A stretch of 64,000 nucleotides of DNA. Source: Sipunculus nudus (Eukaryota; Annelida; Sipuncula; Golfingiida; Sipunculidae). Positions 39,201-50,534 of this stretch are shown in pieces; within the stretch, counting starts at the first letter, position 1; each line of letters starts with the position of its first letter. Under the pieces are notes generated by a model. The model was not told where the DNA came from. It saw nothing but the letters and a program-made list of their open reading frames with translations, and searched no databases. The stretch spans positions 39,323,079 to 39,387,078 of the forward strand of contig CM049309.1 in assembly GCA_026874595.1 (NCBI GenBank), given 5' to 3'. A program made the translations under genes and the position numbers.

Positions 39201-42200
39201 CTGTGTCACCAAGGCAAGGGCTTCAGTGACATCATCGCCATCCCCTCCGCACGCTGTCCTGTGGTGAAATTCACTCATGTTGAGACGGGTCTGCACTGTG
39301 ACATCACTATCAGTAACAGGTATACCTGCTGCACAACAAGTCAGCTAATTGATGATGAAAACTAACCTTTTAAATCATATTTTAACATTGAATATAAAAA
39401 ATACTCTGATGGGAATCAGTTGTTATTTGATGAACGATCATCAGTAAAAATCGGTTGACCTCTACTGACCGATAATTTGCATAATTGGTTGTTTAGAAGT
39501 ATGAACTTTCAAACTATTTTTGATCAAATCATCTCAGCTTACATGTAGGCCTACATTCAGGCTGATAATGTCATAATTCTATAGCCAACATGTCTATATA
39601 GTAACTTAGGAATTAAGTTTTTTGAGGTAACTCTTTTCTCTAGACTTTTCTCTAGTTTGCTTGCATAATGAATATAAAAGCACACATTGCCTCATCACCA
39701 AGCCTAAGTTACATGCAAAAATTTGCAATTGATTGTTGCACTGCAAGATCATTCATAGGATGGTTTGCATCAACCTGACTGATCATCCATTATAATTAAT
39801 TATCAGCCTATCACTAATATTGATTCCATATTTGTAGGATTGCCCTGCATAACACTGCGCTTATTCAGTTTTACCAACATCTTGACAAGAGAGTGCGTCC
39901 TTTTTTGTTCACCATTCGCTACTGGGCAAAGGAGAGACAACTCGCAGGAAATGTCCGCAATGGACCACGCATGACTAACTATGCACTGACACTTATGGTA
40001 CTTCACTATCTGCAGAACACACAGCCACCAGTTCTGCCCTCTGTTGAGCAACTGAAACACTTGTGCGGTAAGACTTCAGCAAAATAATTTAAACACTTTG
40101 TGATTCATCAACAAATTCTAAGATCTCCAGGGTGTGTATGTTTCCAAAACATTTATTTTTCTTTTATATGAATGTACAAATACAACCTAAATTGATCAGA
40201 TAATACCATTGCACATATAATTTCACTGGCTGCCCAAAATATATATTCCACACAGGGAGGTATACTTGAGCATTACTATGATTTTGGTACTACTTTCATA
40301 ATTTGATTCTGAAACACAGACCAGTTTACTTTTAAACAGCATCACTGGGAATACTATAAGTCTTTTCGGGAGAGCTGGCTTTAAAAAAAATCTTTTCTCT
40401 AAACTTTTTATTTGAAAATAATTTTCAGATGAATGAATGCAAGCATAATTTGCTGAGTCATTGATTTCTTTGAACATACATCATGGATCTATCATGTGGT
40501 TCTGGTTTTATACACAAAACCTTTGTTATCACAATGGACAGGATCTTTGTGGTCAGACATTAAAGCTGTTCTGGTTAAGGTCTCTCGGAAGACCAGAGAT
40601 CAGGACATGGTAATGTGACTTCAAGAAAGCTTTAAATATTTTCATTTCACTCTAAACTAATTATATCTACGCAATACGCTGTGTCATAATCTGATAACTT
40701 TGACATTATTTGTATTTTTTGTTTCCTTCAGCAGATCCCTGTGATCAGGTTGTCTTGGACGGTTGGGATTGTTCTGTATGCCTGGAGAGTGACAAGGTGT
40801 CACCAAGTACAAACACAAGCTCCTTGCAGACCCTTCTTGCGGGATTCTTTGAGTACTACCACCAGCTTGTGTTTACGAGTCATGTGATCTGTACAAACAC
40901 AGCCTCTACCATGTCACTGCCGCAGTTCATGGAAAAAGTTGGAACTGATGAGCGATCATTACTCTTCAAAGTAAGTATTTTTATTGCTTTCATTTACTAG
41001 AATATAGCTATCAGTCATAAATTCATTGGGCACAAGACCTGGTTACATATAAAATATTAAAAGATTTATTAGAAGTAATTATTATTATAATCTCATTATT
41101 TAAAGATGAACAGTAACCATGCTATGACACTGCACTGTGGCACCATCAGAGGTTTGATGTGAGGTGGTGATATCAAAGTTACCTAAAAAAACAAAATGTG
41201 TCCACTTTAGTGTCTTGTCTGAGATTTTACTGATGTGCTGTTCTAACATCAAACATCCCCTCTTCTTGTTCTGTTTAATTATTAAATTATTGCAACTGTT
41301 TGTATGAGGATTATTCATAACTGTGGACAAAAATAGTGATAGAATCATTAATTAAAATAAAAAAAAAATATTATATAGTCTATTTTATAATTAAACAACA
41401 GAAATGACTGTTTGGTCAAGAGAACAAAAATACAGGCCTCTGTCTACATGCAAAGGCTTACACCTAGCCTATACAAACTGTTGATATTAATAAAAATTTT
41501 AAAAAATTATTATTGATCACACCTAACACCAGACTAAACAAAATCATAATCAGAAACAGATCCAGGGGGAGTGGGATGTCCAGGATCCCCCGCCCCCATT
41601 TTTTTTCAGCCGCCACTTCTTTTTTTTAAGGGTTTCAGACCAGTTTTTGCACCCGGGACTCCCCTTTTCTAGGCCTGAGGACCTTTTTTATGTTTTATCA
41701 TTAGTCCTCCTGTGGTGGACCCTAGCTCCATTTCCTAATCCTGGTATTTGCGCAGTAGTTAGGGCCTAAGTGAGGGTAATGAGATGTTGGACTGCTTTCG
41801 AAATTCAGTCATATCATAGGGCTGTTAGTAAACTAGTCTTACTCTATCACCAGAAGACACAATACTTGAATCAAATTATATTTACAAAAAATGTTAGGTT
41901 ACAGAAGAGGCCTACATCACAAACACACACTCCTGTTTTGAGGAGTGTACAGGTTCACCCCTGCATTGACCCCATTGTTCATTTCAATTGCAGATGTTGA
42001 CGTATGTATACATGAAACATTGTGTCCATTAAACAGAACTCCCTGATTTTTGTCCATTTCAGCTATAGCTAGGAACAAATCCCTTTGACAGTAAACAAAG
42101 GACTTTTATTTAGGCTGTTAACCTTAAATTATTGTACCTTCCACCTAAGTTATAGAAGATATCTATGATATATGTAACAGTAGGCCTATCTTTACATGAG

Positions 42201-44684
42201 TTTATATGCACTTCCTATACTATAGGCCTGTGTTATAAATATTATATCTCTGTTGGACCTGATTTTACGTAAACAATATTAAATATTGGTCATTAGCATT
42301 GCCATATGAGCTAGGAGTGATGTAGTCATATCACACAGACATACATATGTAAGTCATATTACATAGTTTCACTCAGTACAGACTGTTTTGCAAGACAGCT
42401 CTGCTGTTCACGTATGACAGTTGTACATAGTTTCATGCACAGTGGAAAATATTGCAACCTGTACAGGCAATTGAAAAAAATCTTGGATTAGGCCTGTAAT
42501 GGGCTAAAAATGATTTAAACTCTGACGCCTTATGTTTTCCACTGAGCATGTCATACATGTTCTTGTCTTTAATGATTCCAGGTGGTGGCCTTGTATGGTA
42601 CAGTAACTATGAAGTCATAAAACTGAAAAATATGCGGGCCATGTGCAAAAGTTAAAAGCTTGGTGGCTGAGGCCCCCCTGTCTCAATAAACAGAACATTT
42701 TTCTAAATTTTAAGCTTTTTATATAAAAATATCTTTAAATGGATGTTGCATAATTGTTAATAAAGCCATCCTCCATCGATATGTGTGATTCACCAGGAAT
42801 CTAAAAATATTGTTACAGTTCACATTTAAGCTTTCTTTCTGAACTGAAAGGGCAACAGCTTGCTGTTGTGACTTCTTTTCCAGGTTGCTGACTGTTTCAT
42901 TTTGGCACCTTCCTATCAGTGTGTGTCCTGGGTATAAGCTTGGACCAGCCTCTTTTGAACACACTGGTATATCATTAGTTACCTCCGGAGAGACCAGCTT
43001 TGCTTGTCTTACAGCCTGTCATCTTCAGTCCAAAATAGATGCTGTCACATGACATGGTTAAGATTGGTTTGATACAAGAAAGCAAAGATTTCCTGTGATT
43101 AAGTAAAAAAAAAAATATTTTAAAGATTGTCTGTGAAATAATACTAGAACTGGTGCCATTTATCATTACCAGTGTTATTGTTGGTTGGTCTTGTGAATCA
43201 TAAATGTTATGTGTTTTAGAGTTTGAATTAATGGTTGATATTAGTTGAGAAATAACTTATTCAACCACTATGTTATCTCCATGACCTTTGGTTGATCCTC
43301 ATGATCTTTGGTTGATCTTGTATGTTTTCTGTTGCAGTCTGGGAGTATAAGCATTCAGGATCCTTTTGTCTTGGATCACAACACCACACTGAATGTGAAT
43401 GAGAAAACGCGCCAGCTCTGGGTAGAGGAATTACATACGGCCCATATGAAGTGCCAGGATGTAGCATACAACCACAAATCGGTGGCAGGGCCGTGGGGCC
43501 TCTTGTACCTCCTCTCAGACAAAGTCAGTTCCCCGATGCAGCAGGCAGCTTTGGTTAAACAAGTTTCTGCTTGGCCATATTACTTTGATGTTAGTTTGAA
43601 GAATGCGCACTTGCATGGGAACCTCATGCAAAAAAATTCATCAGGTTTAGATCTAAATGATGCTTGGGTACAGAAAGTTTGTCGATTGCTTTTCCATGTG
43701 CTAGTGGATATCCTTTACATTGAATGTTCTATTTTGTCTTCAAAAGTGGAAACAATAAATTCAGGCCAACATTCAGATACAAAACAAGATGTTTCTTCTA
43801 CTGATGCTGGAACTACAGACTGTAACACTGGCTGCAGTGAGGCGGGGAATTCTGCTCCTGTTTCATCAGCTTTTTCCAGTACATGTGAAGTCACGGGCTG
43901 TGGTTTAAGTGGGAGCATGTCTGAAACTGAATTAAACTCAAAGAGGCCTTTTACGGGAGATAATGGTCAAGTTGAAAATAAACGTAGCCGCACTGTAAGA
44001 GAAGCTTGGACTGAAAATCCCACAGGGAAATCAGTGGGAGTGGTTGACACCCACAAAACAGTATCACGTGGATCGCCACAGGAAAGTACTAAATCCCTTG
44101 ATGTTGAAGAAGGTAGGCACAATCAATGTGTCGGTAGAGGTGGCAGTCCAACATGGTTAGACAAACTTCTACAGAGGGACAAAGCAAATGGTGCCAACTC
44201 AGGCAAAAATGTAGACAGCTCTGTTAATGGAAAAGACAGTGATGCAGCAGGAATAAGAACACGTCTTGCTTTAGATGATCATTGTGAAAACACAGGAACT
44301 GCTTCATCAGGTCAGGGGGATCACACAGACTCATCCAAAAGTTCTGAAAAAGACCAGCAGGTGGAGCTACTTGTGCATGCTACTTGTGTTTGTGGTAATA
44401 CATTGTGGTCTGGCCGCAAGAAAGTTCACAGTGAGCTGCGCCAGAAATATGGTGATAGCTTTGAGCTTGAAAGACTTGTGAGTCAGGCATTGCTGGAAAG
44501 AGGCCAGAACCAGTGCAAGAAAGCCATGTCCTTCAGTTTGGCTGCACAGCAGACTGTGTCAGAAGGGAACTTGTCAGTCACTGTTTATTGTCATCCCAAA
44601 GATGATCCTCAGTTTTCATGTTTCTTTACTTTCTTCAGGTCATACTTCATAAAGATAGTAGATAAATATCTGGCCAACTGGTGA
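24194..44684 (+). CDS. TUT1: TUT1 / Star-PAP: U6 snRNA terminal uridylyltransferase and speckle poly(A) polymerase
   Basis: Nine exons join in phase (24194-24236, 32591-32781, 33127-33363, 33804-33918, 34505-34611, 39066-39319, 39838-40067, 40732-40970, 43338-44684), giving 920 residues; the human protein is about 870. Domain order: U1/matrin-like C2H2 zinc finger (C-x2-C-x12-H-x5-H, residues 5-27), RRM (about 44-115), a Gln/Leu-rich helical linker (158-195), nucleotidyltransferase with GSSANSLGIHGCDMDL (Asp215 and Asp217, third Asp at about 310), PAP/OAS1 substrate domain, PAP-associated block (DPFVLDHNTTLNVN) and a long Ser/Thr- and Lys-rich region with NKRSR as a possible nuclear signal before a conserved C-terminal domain. 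The family adds the oligo(U) tail to U6 snRNA and polyadenylates selected mRNAs in the nucleus. All catalytic residues look intact. The exceptional first intron (8.35 kb) and fifth intron (4.45 kb) are full of repeats. Confidence 0.95.
25215..25745 (+). repeat. interspersed repeat in TUT1 intron 1
   Basis: It is similar to 36930-37495 in the same orientation. Shared blocks include TTCTGTTATGATAAG, GCTTCTGTCATGGCAGTTAT, CCAAAATACACAATAACTAA, TTGCCAATATGTTGCA and CTATATATGGGGAGGCG. Confidence 0.85.
27722..31437. mobile_element. possible terminal-inverted DNA element
   Basis: The left end ACCATATTTGTTCGTGTACA and the reverse complement of the right end (ACCATATTTATGCCTGTATA) are similar, each followed by GA(C/G)GAC or GGCCGTCT-type motifs. 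Target duplication is not clear and no transposase frame was found. It may instead be two independent fragments. Confidence 0.3.
28349..31010 (+). repeat. composite interspersed repeat, copy A
   Basis: It begins TTTTTAGCTCAGCTGACTAT, followed by a (CCGT)n-type run at about 28395-28433, then two diverged units about 680 bp apart (marker AAATTCGGCATA at about 28479 and 29159). A segment around ATGAATGCATTCATGAATAT follows, and a terminus near AGCTGAGCGTCGTGACCCAT. The same order occurs at 52194-55300. Confidence 0.8.
32591..32781 (+). CDS. TUT1: TUT1 exon 2: finger histidines and first half of RRM
   Basis: TTCTAATTCAG|AA to GAAAGG|GTGAGT, 191 bp, phase 1-0. It reads ESVLRDHKKGKRHQRLENL, then RSVYITGMRPKTTADQLKQC and FCQYGTVTKVIFDRER. 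VYITGM is the RRM RNP2 strand. Confidence 0.95.
33127..33363 (+). CDS. TUT1: TUT1 exon 3: second half of RRM and linker
   Basis: TTTGCAG|GGT to GTCT|GTAAGC after CAGGCACA, 237 bp, phase 0-0. GHYAIIEF is the RNP1 strand; KKLLVKPREV closes the RRM. A Pro-rich stretch and an acidic DTESMEELLRQAQS follow. Confidence 0.95.
33804..33918 (+). CDS. TUT1: TUT1 exon 4: helical linker before catalytic core
   Basis: AATTTCAG|GTG to TTTCCAG|GTTTGT, 115 bp, phase 0-1. It reads VDHQMELLMQSLQLSLEEMK then QLLQQLESIFSQCFPG, an amphipathic Leu/Gln-rich helix leading into the nucleotidyltransferase. Confidence 0.9.
34505..34611 (+). CDS. TUT1: TUT1 exon 5: catalytic DxD motif
   Basis: ACTGTATAG|AC to TCATGG|GTGAGT, 107 bp, phase 1-0. 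It carries FGSSANSLGIHGCDMDL: the GS signature and the two metal-binding aspartates of a non-canonical poly(A)/U polymerase. The spacing matches TUT1. Confidence 0.95.
34696..36929. mobile_element. DNA element with CCGTAAATC inverted ends, TA-flanked
   Basis: The left end begins CCGTAAATCTTGTTTTTATG after TA (34694-34695). The right end, read in reverse, begins CCGTAAATCCTGTTTTTTTC and is followed by TA (36930-36931). The first 25 bases of each end agree at 22. GGCCGCA-type subrepeats lie just inside both ends. A TA duplication suggests a Tc1/mariner-like or similar cut-and-paste element; no transposase frame is visible, so it is non-autonomous or the frame has decayed. It lies inside TUT1 intron 5. 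Confidence 0.6.
36930..37495 (+). repeat. interspersed repeat in TUT1 intron 5
   Basis: This is the second copy of the repeat at 25215-25745, directly abutting the CCGTAAATC element. It also contains a local 35-bp direct duplication at about 37038-37100 (TAGGGTATCTATTTTTTTAA twice). Confidence 0.85.
37496..39065 (+). other. rest of TUT1 intron 5
   Basis: AT-rich sequence in which I recognise no exon or defined element. Confidence 0.5.
39066..39319 (+). CDS. TUT1: TUT1 exon 6: catalytic palm
   Basis: TTCTTCAG|AGT to AACAG|GTATAC, 254 bp, phase 0-2. It includes FIQLISRILCHQGKGFSDI, IPSARCPVVKFTHVETGL and HCDITISNR. The Asp in HCDIT is in the position of the third catalytic carboxylate. Confidence 0.95.
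39838..40067 (+). CDS. TUT1: TUT1 exon 7: PAP/OAS1 substrate-binding domain
   Basis: ATTTGTAG|G to TTGTGCG|GTAAGA, 230 bp, phase 2-1. It reads IALHNTALIQFYQHLDKRVR, then IRYWAKERQLAG and MTNYALTLMVLHYLQ, the typical central-domain helices of non-canonical poly(A) polymerases. Confidence 0.95.
40732..40970 (+). CDS. TUT1: TUT1 exon 8, with tandem NAGNAG acceptor
   Basis: TTCCTTCAG|CAG|AT offers two acceptors 3 bp apart (exon start 40732 or 40735); both keep frame and differ by one alanine. The exon ends at TTCAAA|GTAAGT, phase 1-0. It contains VVLDGWDCSV and LQTLLAGFFEYYHQLVF, matching the GWDC and LL..FF..Y motifs of TUT1. Confidence 0.93.
40971..43337 (+). other. TUT1 intron 8 (2.4 kb)
   Basis: AT-rich with no clear element. 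The stretch at 41590-41740 (CCCCCGCCCCCATTTTTTTT and following) resembles a degraded repeat. Confidence 0.5.
43338..44684 (+). CDS. TUT1: TUT1 exon 9: PAP-associated region, disordered region, C-terminal domain
   Basis: TCTGTTGCAG|TCT opens 448 codons to TGA 44682-44684. IQDPFVLDHNTTLNVN is the PAP-associated block; VAGPWGLLYLLSD follows. About 200 residues of low-complexity Ser/Thr/Asn/Gly-rich sequence come next, with NKRSR as a likely nuclear signal. The last 110 residues (from VELLVHATCVCGNTLW) are better ordered and probably correspond to the KA-1-like C-terminal domain described for human TUT1. Confidence 0.95.
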   Translation, partial: SGSISIQDPFVLDHNTTLNVNEKTRQLWVEELHTAHMKCQDVAYNHKSVAGPWGLLYLLSDKVSSPMQQAALVKQVSAWPYYFDVSLKNAHLHGNLMQKNSSGLDLNDAWVQKVCRLLFHVLVDILYIECSILSSKVETINSGQHSDTKQDVSSTDAGTTDCNTGCSEAGNSAPVSSAFSSTCEVTGCGLSGSMSETELNSKRPFTGDNGQVENKRSRTVREAWTENPTGKSVGVVDTHKTVSRGSPQESTKSLDVEEGRHNQCVGRGGSPTWLDKLLQRDKANGANSGKNVDSSVNGKDSDAAGIRTRLALDDHCENTGTASSGQGDHTDSSKSSEKDQQVELLVHATCVCGNTLWSGRKKVHSELRQKYGDSFELERLVSQALLERGQNQCKKAMSFSLAAQQTVSEGNLSVTVYCHPKDDPQFSCFFTFFRSYFIKIVDKYLANW

Positions 44685-45007
44685 TAGTCTAACTGTCAAG
44701 CAAATTTGAGTATTAAAGATATGCACAGTGCACTTCCCTGGCTATTACAATCCCTTGAGATCCTAAGATACATAAATCACACTTCTGTCATGATCACATT
44801 CATCTGTGGTCATTTTATTGGTTATTCATTGAAGCTTTATTTTATGTAGGTCACACTGACCTCATTTGGAACAATTCTGAGTGAAAACTTTTAGAGGCAT
44901 CATTAAACTAAGAATGTCTTAATAGTCCAATCAGTATAGGTGTTATGAATCCCTTTAATGTTACTGATGGGTGTCCTTACTAAACATCATCCATATTTAC
45001 CCGTTAT

Positions 45008-45013
45008 AATAAA
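45008..45013 (+). terminator. TUT1: TUT1 polyadenylation signal
   Basis: AATAAA lies 324 bp after the TUT1 stop, the first canonical hexamer downstream. Confidence 0.5.
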
Positions 45014-48000
45014 GGCATCTTGATATTTTTGTTTGCCTGCTAGTCTCAATGCATATGTTTGAGTATTGTTTTCATGGATTTCATTCACATTGCTATTTTT
45101 ACCATTTAAAATTTACTATGAGATGAGAAATTTAACATATGATCAAGAGCCATGCTCCCATGCAGGAAATTATTTATAAGATCTGACATCATAAGGAACT
45201 TGAAACAAAACACATTATTTTGGCATTTAGGCAGCACCCTTTCAATTGTCAAATTGAATAGGTGAGAGTTTCCTTTGTCCTGAAATGTGTCGTCATTTTT
45301 TACATAAATTATGATTCAACATTTTATAAATTAGTTGTTTGGGTTCCTTCCTCCCTACTGAAGAATTAGGTGGCTGCACATCGGGCATGTGCACCCCCTT
45401 TTTTTGACAAAAAATATCTCAATAAATATAGACAAATAAGTGCATAATGCCAAAAAAAACAGAGCTGGATTTCATATTATGATTCTTTTAATACAACTCC
45501 AGAATGTGCCATTACAGCCTAAATTTAAAAATAAGTTCAACACTAAGGGAGGGGGTGCCAACATTCATTATCCCCCCCCCCCTCCCCATGTGCTTCCGCT
45601 TTTCTAAAATCCTGTACCCAACCCTGCGCCCTCCTTCAGCTGTTGGTGAACTTCTGCATCCAACTGTCCAGAAGTGTTAAGTCTGTTTTATGTAGAGCAT
45701 GTAGTGTACTTTGCAATACATTCAGTTTTAATATTATTGGTCAGGTACTGCAGGTTCTCAAGTAATTTATGTATAAATGTGAATTTGAGATTAATGCAGG
45801 TATACAGGAATATTTATTATTTGTGATAAATTGTGAAATTTCTGTATAAAACGTGATTTACATACCAACGACATCAAATGCATTCAGATTCAATTTTGTC
45901 ATTTTTATGTTGTTTATGTAATTGTTAAAGAGGTGGACCAAGGGCGTCGCAATCCTGTATTGTTGACTTTATATGGAGTAATTGTTAATGACTTTATAAC
46001 GTTTCTAGTTGGCGCCAGACATATGTATCAGAGAACTTTTTTACAGGTTGTTAATTACTGCAAACACAAGGTATATTCCTGTCCTTAAGGACGTAGTTTT
46101 TATAGCGATGTAACACAGAGTCTTTACAATTTTTATTGAACAAAAAGAAAGGCTCAAATGAACAGTTCTTTGTATACATTGATAACGTATACAAAATACG
46201 AGTAACTGCGTGTCATTGGATTGGGGAGAATATCCAGACCTGTTCTGGTGTGTTTTAATTTTACCGGAAGGCAGATTAACAATACTTTCAATGAAACAGT
46301 GTAGTTCCTCACCAGTCGCTTGGTAGGCTGGTTCAGTGTGCTGTTTCCTTCGTTCACCCAAGTTAGCACAGAGAAATTAGACACAAGAATCATTCAGGTC
46401 TAACAAAACCTAGCATATTTGAATGTTTTGTTCGATCTTAAAGAGTATCCGTTCGGAAGTTTTAAGTACTGGCCAGTTTCTTTTAAAACCACCATGGCGT
46501 TGATTAGCATTACCACTTACGATGTTTTATATATAAGTGTATAGAGGAGCTCAAAGAACAAGCTGTTCTCCTCTTTTTGTAGCCGACCCCGAGCGGTGGT
46601 CTACATAGGGAACGTGGGTCAATAAAACGAAATCGCACGCTTTCAGTCTTTTGATGTTGAAGGAATGCTTGTGGGCGTCTAAAAGTAATGGTCCTCCATC
46701 TTGAAATAGATTTTATGCTCTGGCATTCAAACGTTTCATCCAGAGAGCTTATAGGTTTTCCTGTTCCTGCTTGAATAATTCATCTGAGATGTATATCAGT
46801 TGTAATTGTTTTTATAACGTCACCAACGACGTCAAACTGGGGTAATATTATCTCCTTTATTTCTAACGTTACGCTCCTCACGCAGCGCTTATACATTGCA
46901 GTCGTTCCGTATCTCCGTTTTTTTTACCACTGCGTTGTATAGCAAGATTCTCCTGGTTATAGCACCTTGGCAAGCACAGAGTAAACATTGATCAGACCAA
47001 TGAGCGCGTAGTATCGCATTGTGCATCCAGCTCTAAATTTTAAATCCGCGACACTCCGCTCTCGTTGGTTTGTTTCTTCGTCCTGTGCCAGCCCTGCTGT
47101 TGAGAACAGATAAACTTGCTACACAAAAGAGCGGTTAAAACGAAGGAGATCTGGTGGTCTTGCGGCACTTATATACAAGCTCCTATGGCATCCGTGAGTC
47201 TTCACAAGCTGTATAATATGAACGACTGCTACCAGTGCTTCAGATATAGATGGTTTGGCATTATTATTGTGGATCGGTATTCCCTGAAACCCAGTCTGTT
47301 TTATATGGTGTTTGTACATCTGTAGAGCAAGGTCTCACGTGACTTAGTTTATAGCGTACAGTCTTACTTATAGGAAGATGTGATGTGTATTTCGACACCT
47401 GTTGTTTTCCCTCGTCTATCATATGCTGAATCTACACTTGACCGGTCATATATAAGAATAAAAAGAGTAAAAAGAATGAAACTTAGCACGTGTGTGTGTG
47501 TGTGTGTGGGAAAGGCCTCCAAAAATCGCATGATTTTATCTGCCGTGCTTGGGGTTCCATGTTTCTCGCCTTCCCAACAGGGCCTGGGGGGGGGGGGGGG
47601 GGGGGGTGTTATGTTTACGGGCGTTAATTGAAATTGATCTCTGTTGGTATTTTCTTCTCTGGGAAGGCGAGGTTTATCGAGTGGTCCTTACTGTTTTATT
47701 CGATATTTGACAATGCAAAGTTCCCGGCCTGTAAAGTTTACATATTGATGTACCAAAGAAACTAACGTGCTCCATTGATCGGATAACTATTTTTAACGTA
47801 CCCAATTTTCCCTGTACCATAATTATGCATTTTTTCTACATTTCGAAATAAAGGCATGATCAACTGACTTGGCTTAACCATAATTCTGATGCCTTGCAGG
47901 TTCAACAACATTTAAAACATCACTGCCACTTTATTTAGGGTAACCTAAAATAAGCGTACCATTTAAAGTTTCTGGGAGCAAACTTACTTGTACCCTGTTT
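45014..48000. other. intergenic DNA after TUT1
   Basis: No gene is supported. It contains poly-C at 45572-45587 and a poly-G run of about 20 at 47586-47606. Minus-strand frames near 46041-46393 have no recognisable domain. Confidence 0.45.
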
Positions 48001-49070
48001 TTAGCGAGCTTATGAGATGGCGCGGCGTCGTCCGTCGTGATGATGTGCGTCGTGCGTCTTCTGTACGTTTATTACTATCTCAAAAAACGGCAGGAGCTAG
48101 CATCAACTTTTTTTGCATTAACCAGTCATCTGAAAAACTATCGGATTTTGATTATTTTTTTCTAACTGCATATTCTTAGATTGTATAGGTAAAAAAACTA
48201 AAAAAGCTTGAAAAATATTCTCCGAAACTGTCCAGCCAAACTGTCTAAGATTTTAATGAAATGAGCCCTGGAACAACCTCTCTCAAGTTTGTTTGAATGG
48301 CTCCAGTTTGGAGATTTATGGCTGAGTTACAGGAGGTTGAACTTAGTCATCTGTCCGAAAAAGCACATTAAAATTAAAATCTCAGAAACGGCTGGAGCTA
48401 TCATCACCAAATTTTATGCCAATGTTTGTCACATAAGTCTATCCGAAATTGAGGTATTGGTGGCACTACCTACATTGATCTGTTTTTACAAGCAAAAATG
48501 TAATTTTAGACTACTAGCTTATACACTGTTTTATGATGAAAATGTTAAGCTGATTGGTTTAAACTTTACAAGAATTATTCAATGTAAGGGTTCTGCCAGT
48601 TTTATAAGAATATATTGGGTAAATATAGCTGTAAAAAAAGCAATGTAGCCATTTGAAAAAGGCTTTCTGTGTTTGAAAACAGATTGGACAATATGTCAAG
48701 TTTCAGCTTGCCAAGTCAAGAGGTCACTCAGTTCAACCAGGTGAGGTCCAGACATCACCATGGCAACTGACCTGGCTCTGTCAGGTGTCTAGACGATGTG
48801 ACTAGACGTTAAATGCCCAGATTAGAACTAGTGGAACTTTATCTTTCAACTGTTTGAAAAAACTTGGTTTGCTTTTTTAGCGAATCAGTGAGCTTATGCG
48901 ATGGTGTGGCGTCGTACGTCGTGCGTCATACCTATCTCAGAAAGGGCAGGAACTAGCATCACCAATTTTTTTGCAAAAAATTAGTCATAAAAAAAATTAT
49001 ATTGGATTTTGCGTATTTCTTGGCTAACTGCGTTTTCTTCGTACGCAAGACAGCTGTTGCAACAGACAGC
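48001..49070 (+). repeat. two copies of a TTTTAGCGA(G).. repeat
   Basis: Copies begin at about 47999 (TTTAGCGAGCTTATGAGATG, then GCGGCGTCGTCCGTCGT) and 48876 (TTTAGCGAATCAGTGAGCTT, then GTGGCGTCGTACGTCGT). Both continue into TATCTCA.AAA, GCAGGA.CTAGCATCA, TTTTTTTGCA and CTAACTGC. This is an interspersed, non-coding family. Confidence 0.75.
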
Positions 49071-50159
49071 CTGAAATTTGGAAATTAAAAAAAATCTGGA
49101 TTGCTTTATCACGTACACAAGACTGTTGTGTAGCCACCAACAATTTTGTGGTGTCGATCCGTGCAACTTGGGATAATTTGGGGTGTCTAATGTATAATTT
49201 TGGAGGCTGCTCACGTCAGGAGACATTCCATGCGTCACTTAATTCCTGTAAAACACGTGGTCGTTTGTCGGCTACTAATATTCTAGTTTACGTTCTGGAT
49301 CTGCAGTCATTTATATGTTGTTTATTGTCCTGGTTCTGCATTGCGAGGCACGACCATCGTGTTACAGATATGTTGCAACGCTGATTTCGACTCTCAATAT
49401 CCCTCACGTGACGCTCGCAATGATCACATAGTTCTTGAATTTTTCAAATTTAAAGAATGGAATTGTTTAACGAAAATTTAATCGTTTACATCATGCATGT
49501 TTGGGCTTGTCTTCCACTTTCATATATGTTAGAAACCATGAATTATACACAACTATAAAGAATTTTTCTTCTTATTCCGAAAATGTATCTTTTATTAAAT
49601 GTATATATTGTTAAATGAAACCTTTGACACTTCTGAAAGTGAGCTATCTGAAAGAGGCCATTATCCTAGAGATCATATTATAATATCAAGGCCTATTAAA
49701 ATATGGAAACTTTTTCAATTTCCTATAATTGTCTTGCCATGTACGGTTGCCAAGTTGCGGCCGAAACGATATGATTTAATGTTTTATTTAACGACCACTA
49801 AGAAACGAAATCTTGAAAACTGTCTGAAACTCTGCTATAGAAAACTTTTTTTTATTAAAACTATTTTCTTCATTTTTAAATTAAATTCTGCATCACTAAT
49901 CGTCATATATGGCTACTGTGCGGGGGAACTGCATTTTCTTGTTTCAGTCCAGCTTATCGTGGCTTTTTTTCTCCATTTACGAGACCATCGCCCTTACGGA
50001 CACCGCACAAGTACTTTGGGAATAGCAAGGATGGTGGTTAAAATATAAACTTTTTTTTATTATAATTTTTTGGTGGAGGTAACCGCCTCCATTTTTTTTA
50101 ATGCTCACTTATCTAGTTCTTAACCTTAGTATGTACATCTGCAGAGTTTCCATTTCGGT

Positions 50160-50476
50160 TTGGGACTACTTGACAGGGCGGTAGCACTCGCTTCCTATCA
50201 TTTTTTGGTGTCACCCAGGCCCGGTGTCTACCGCACCTACGGGGCCTGGGTGTGTAATCATCCCCATTACTGGGTCATAACACCGAGGAACCCACCAAAG
50301 ACGCACTCGTATGAGAGTGATATACGGCTGTGGGGCACAGCCTTCCCATTAAGCCTGCAGAGCGCTTACCCTGGGTGGGGGCCGACCGTGAAAAACCTCA
50401 CCGCCTCGGCTGAGATTCGAACCCACGATCTCCCAGGCTTTGAGTCCTGCGCTCTACCCCTGAGCCACAGAAGCCG
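50160..50476 (-). mobile_element. tRNA-derived SINE
   Basis: Read on the minus strand from 50476: CCGGCTTCTGTGGCTCAGGG, then GTAGAGCGCAGG (A box) and GTGGGTTCGAATCTCAGCC (B box). The body extends for about 240 bp. The tRNA-like head has box spacing typical of a Pol III-transcribed SINE. An open frame over this region is a shadow. Confidence 0.8.
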
Positions 50477-50534
50477 GTTAAAATATAAACTTATTAATTT
50501 TACATGGATTGTACAAATAGTTATAAAACTAATC

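Noticed and set aside
46041-46393. Overlapping minus-strand frames downstream of TUT1
   Set aside because: They overlap in two frames with no preference and carry no recognised motif.
49599-50048. 149-codon plus-strand open frame
   Set aside because: AT-rich, hydrophobic and Lys-rich without family features; no flanking splice signals that fit a gene.
50400-50476. Possible tRNA gene on the minus strand
   Set aside because: A and B boxes are present but the cloverleaf stems do not close and the sequence continues as a SINE body.
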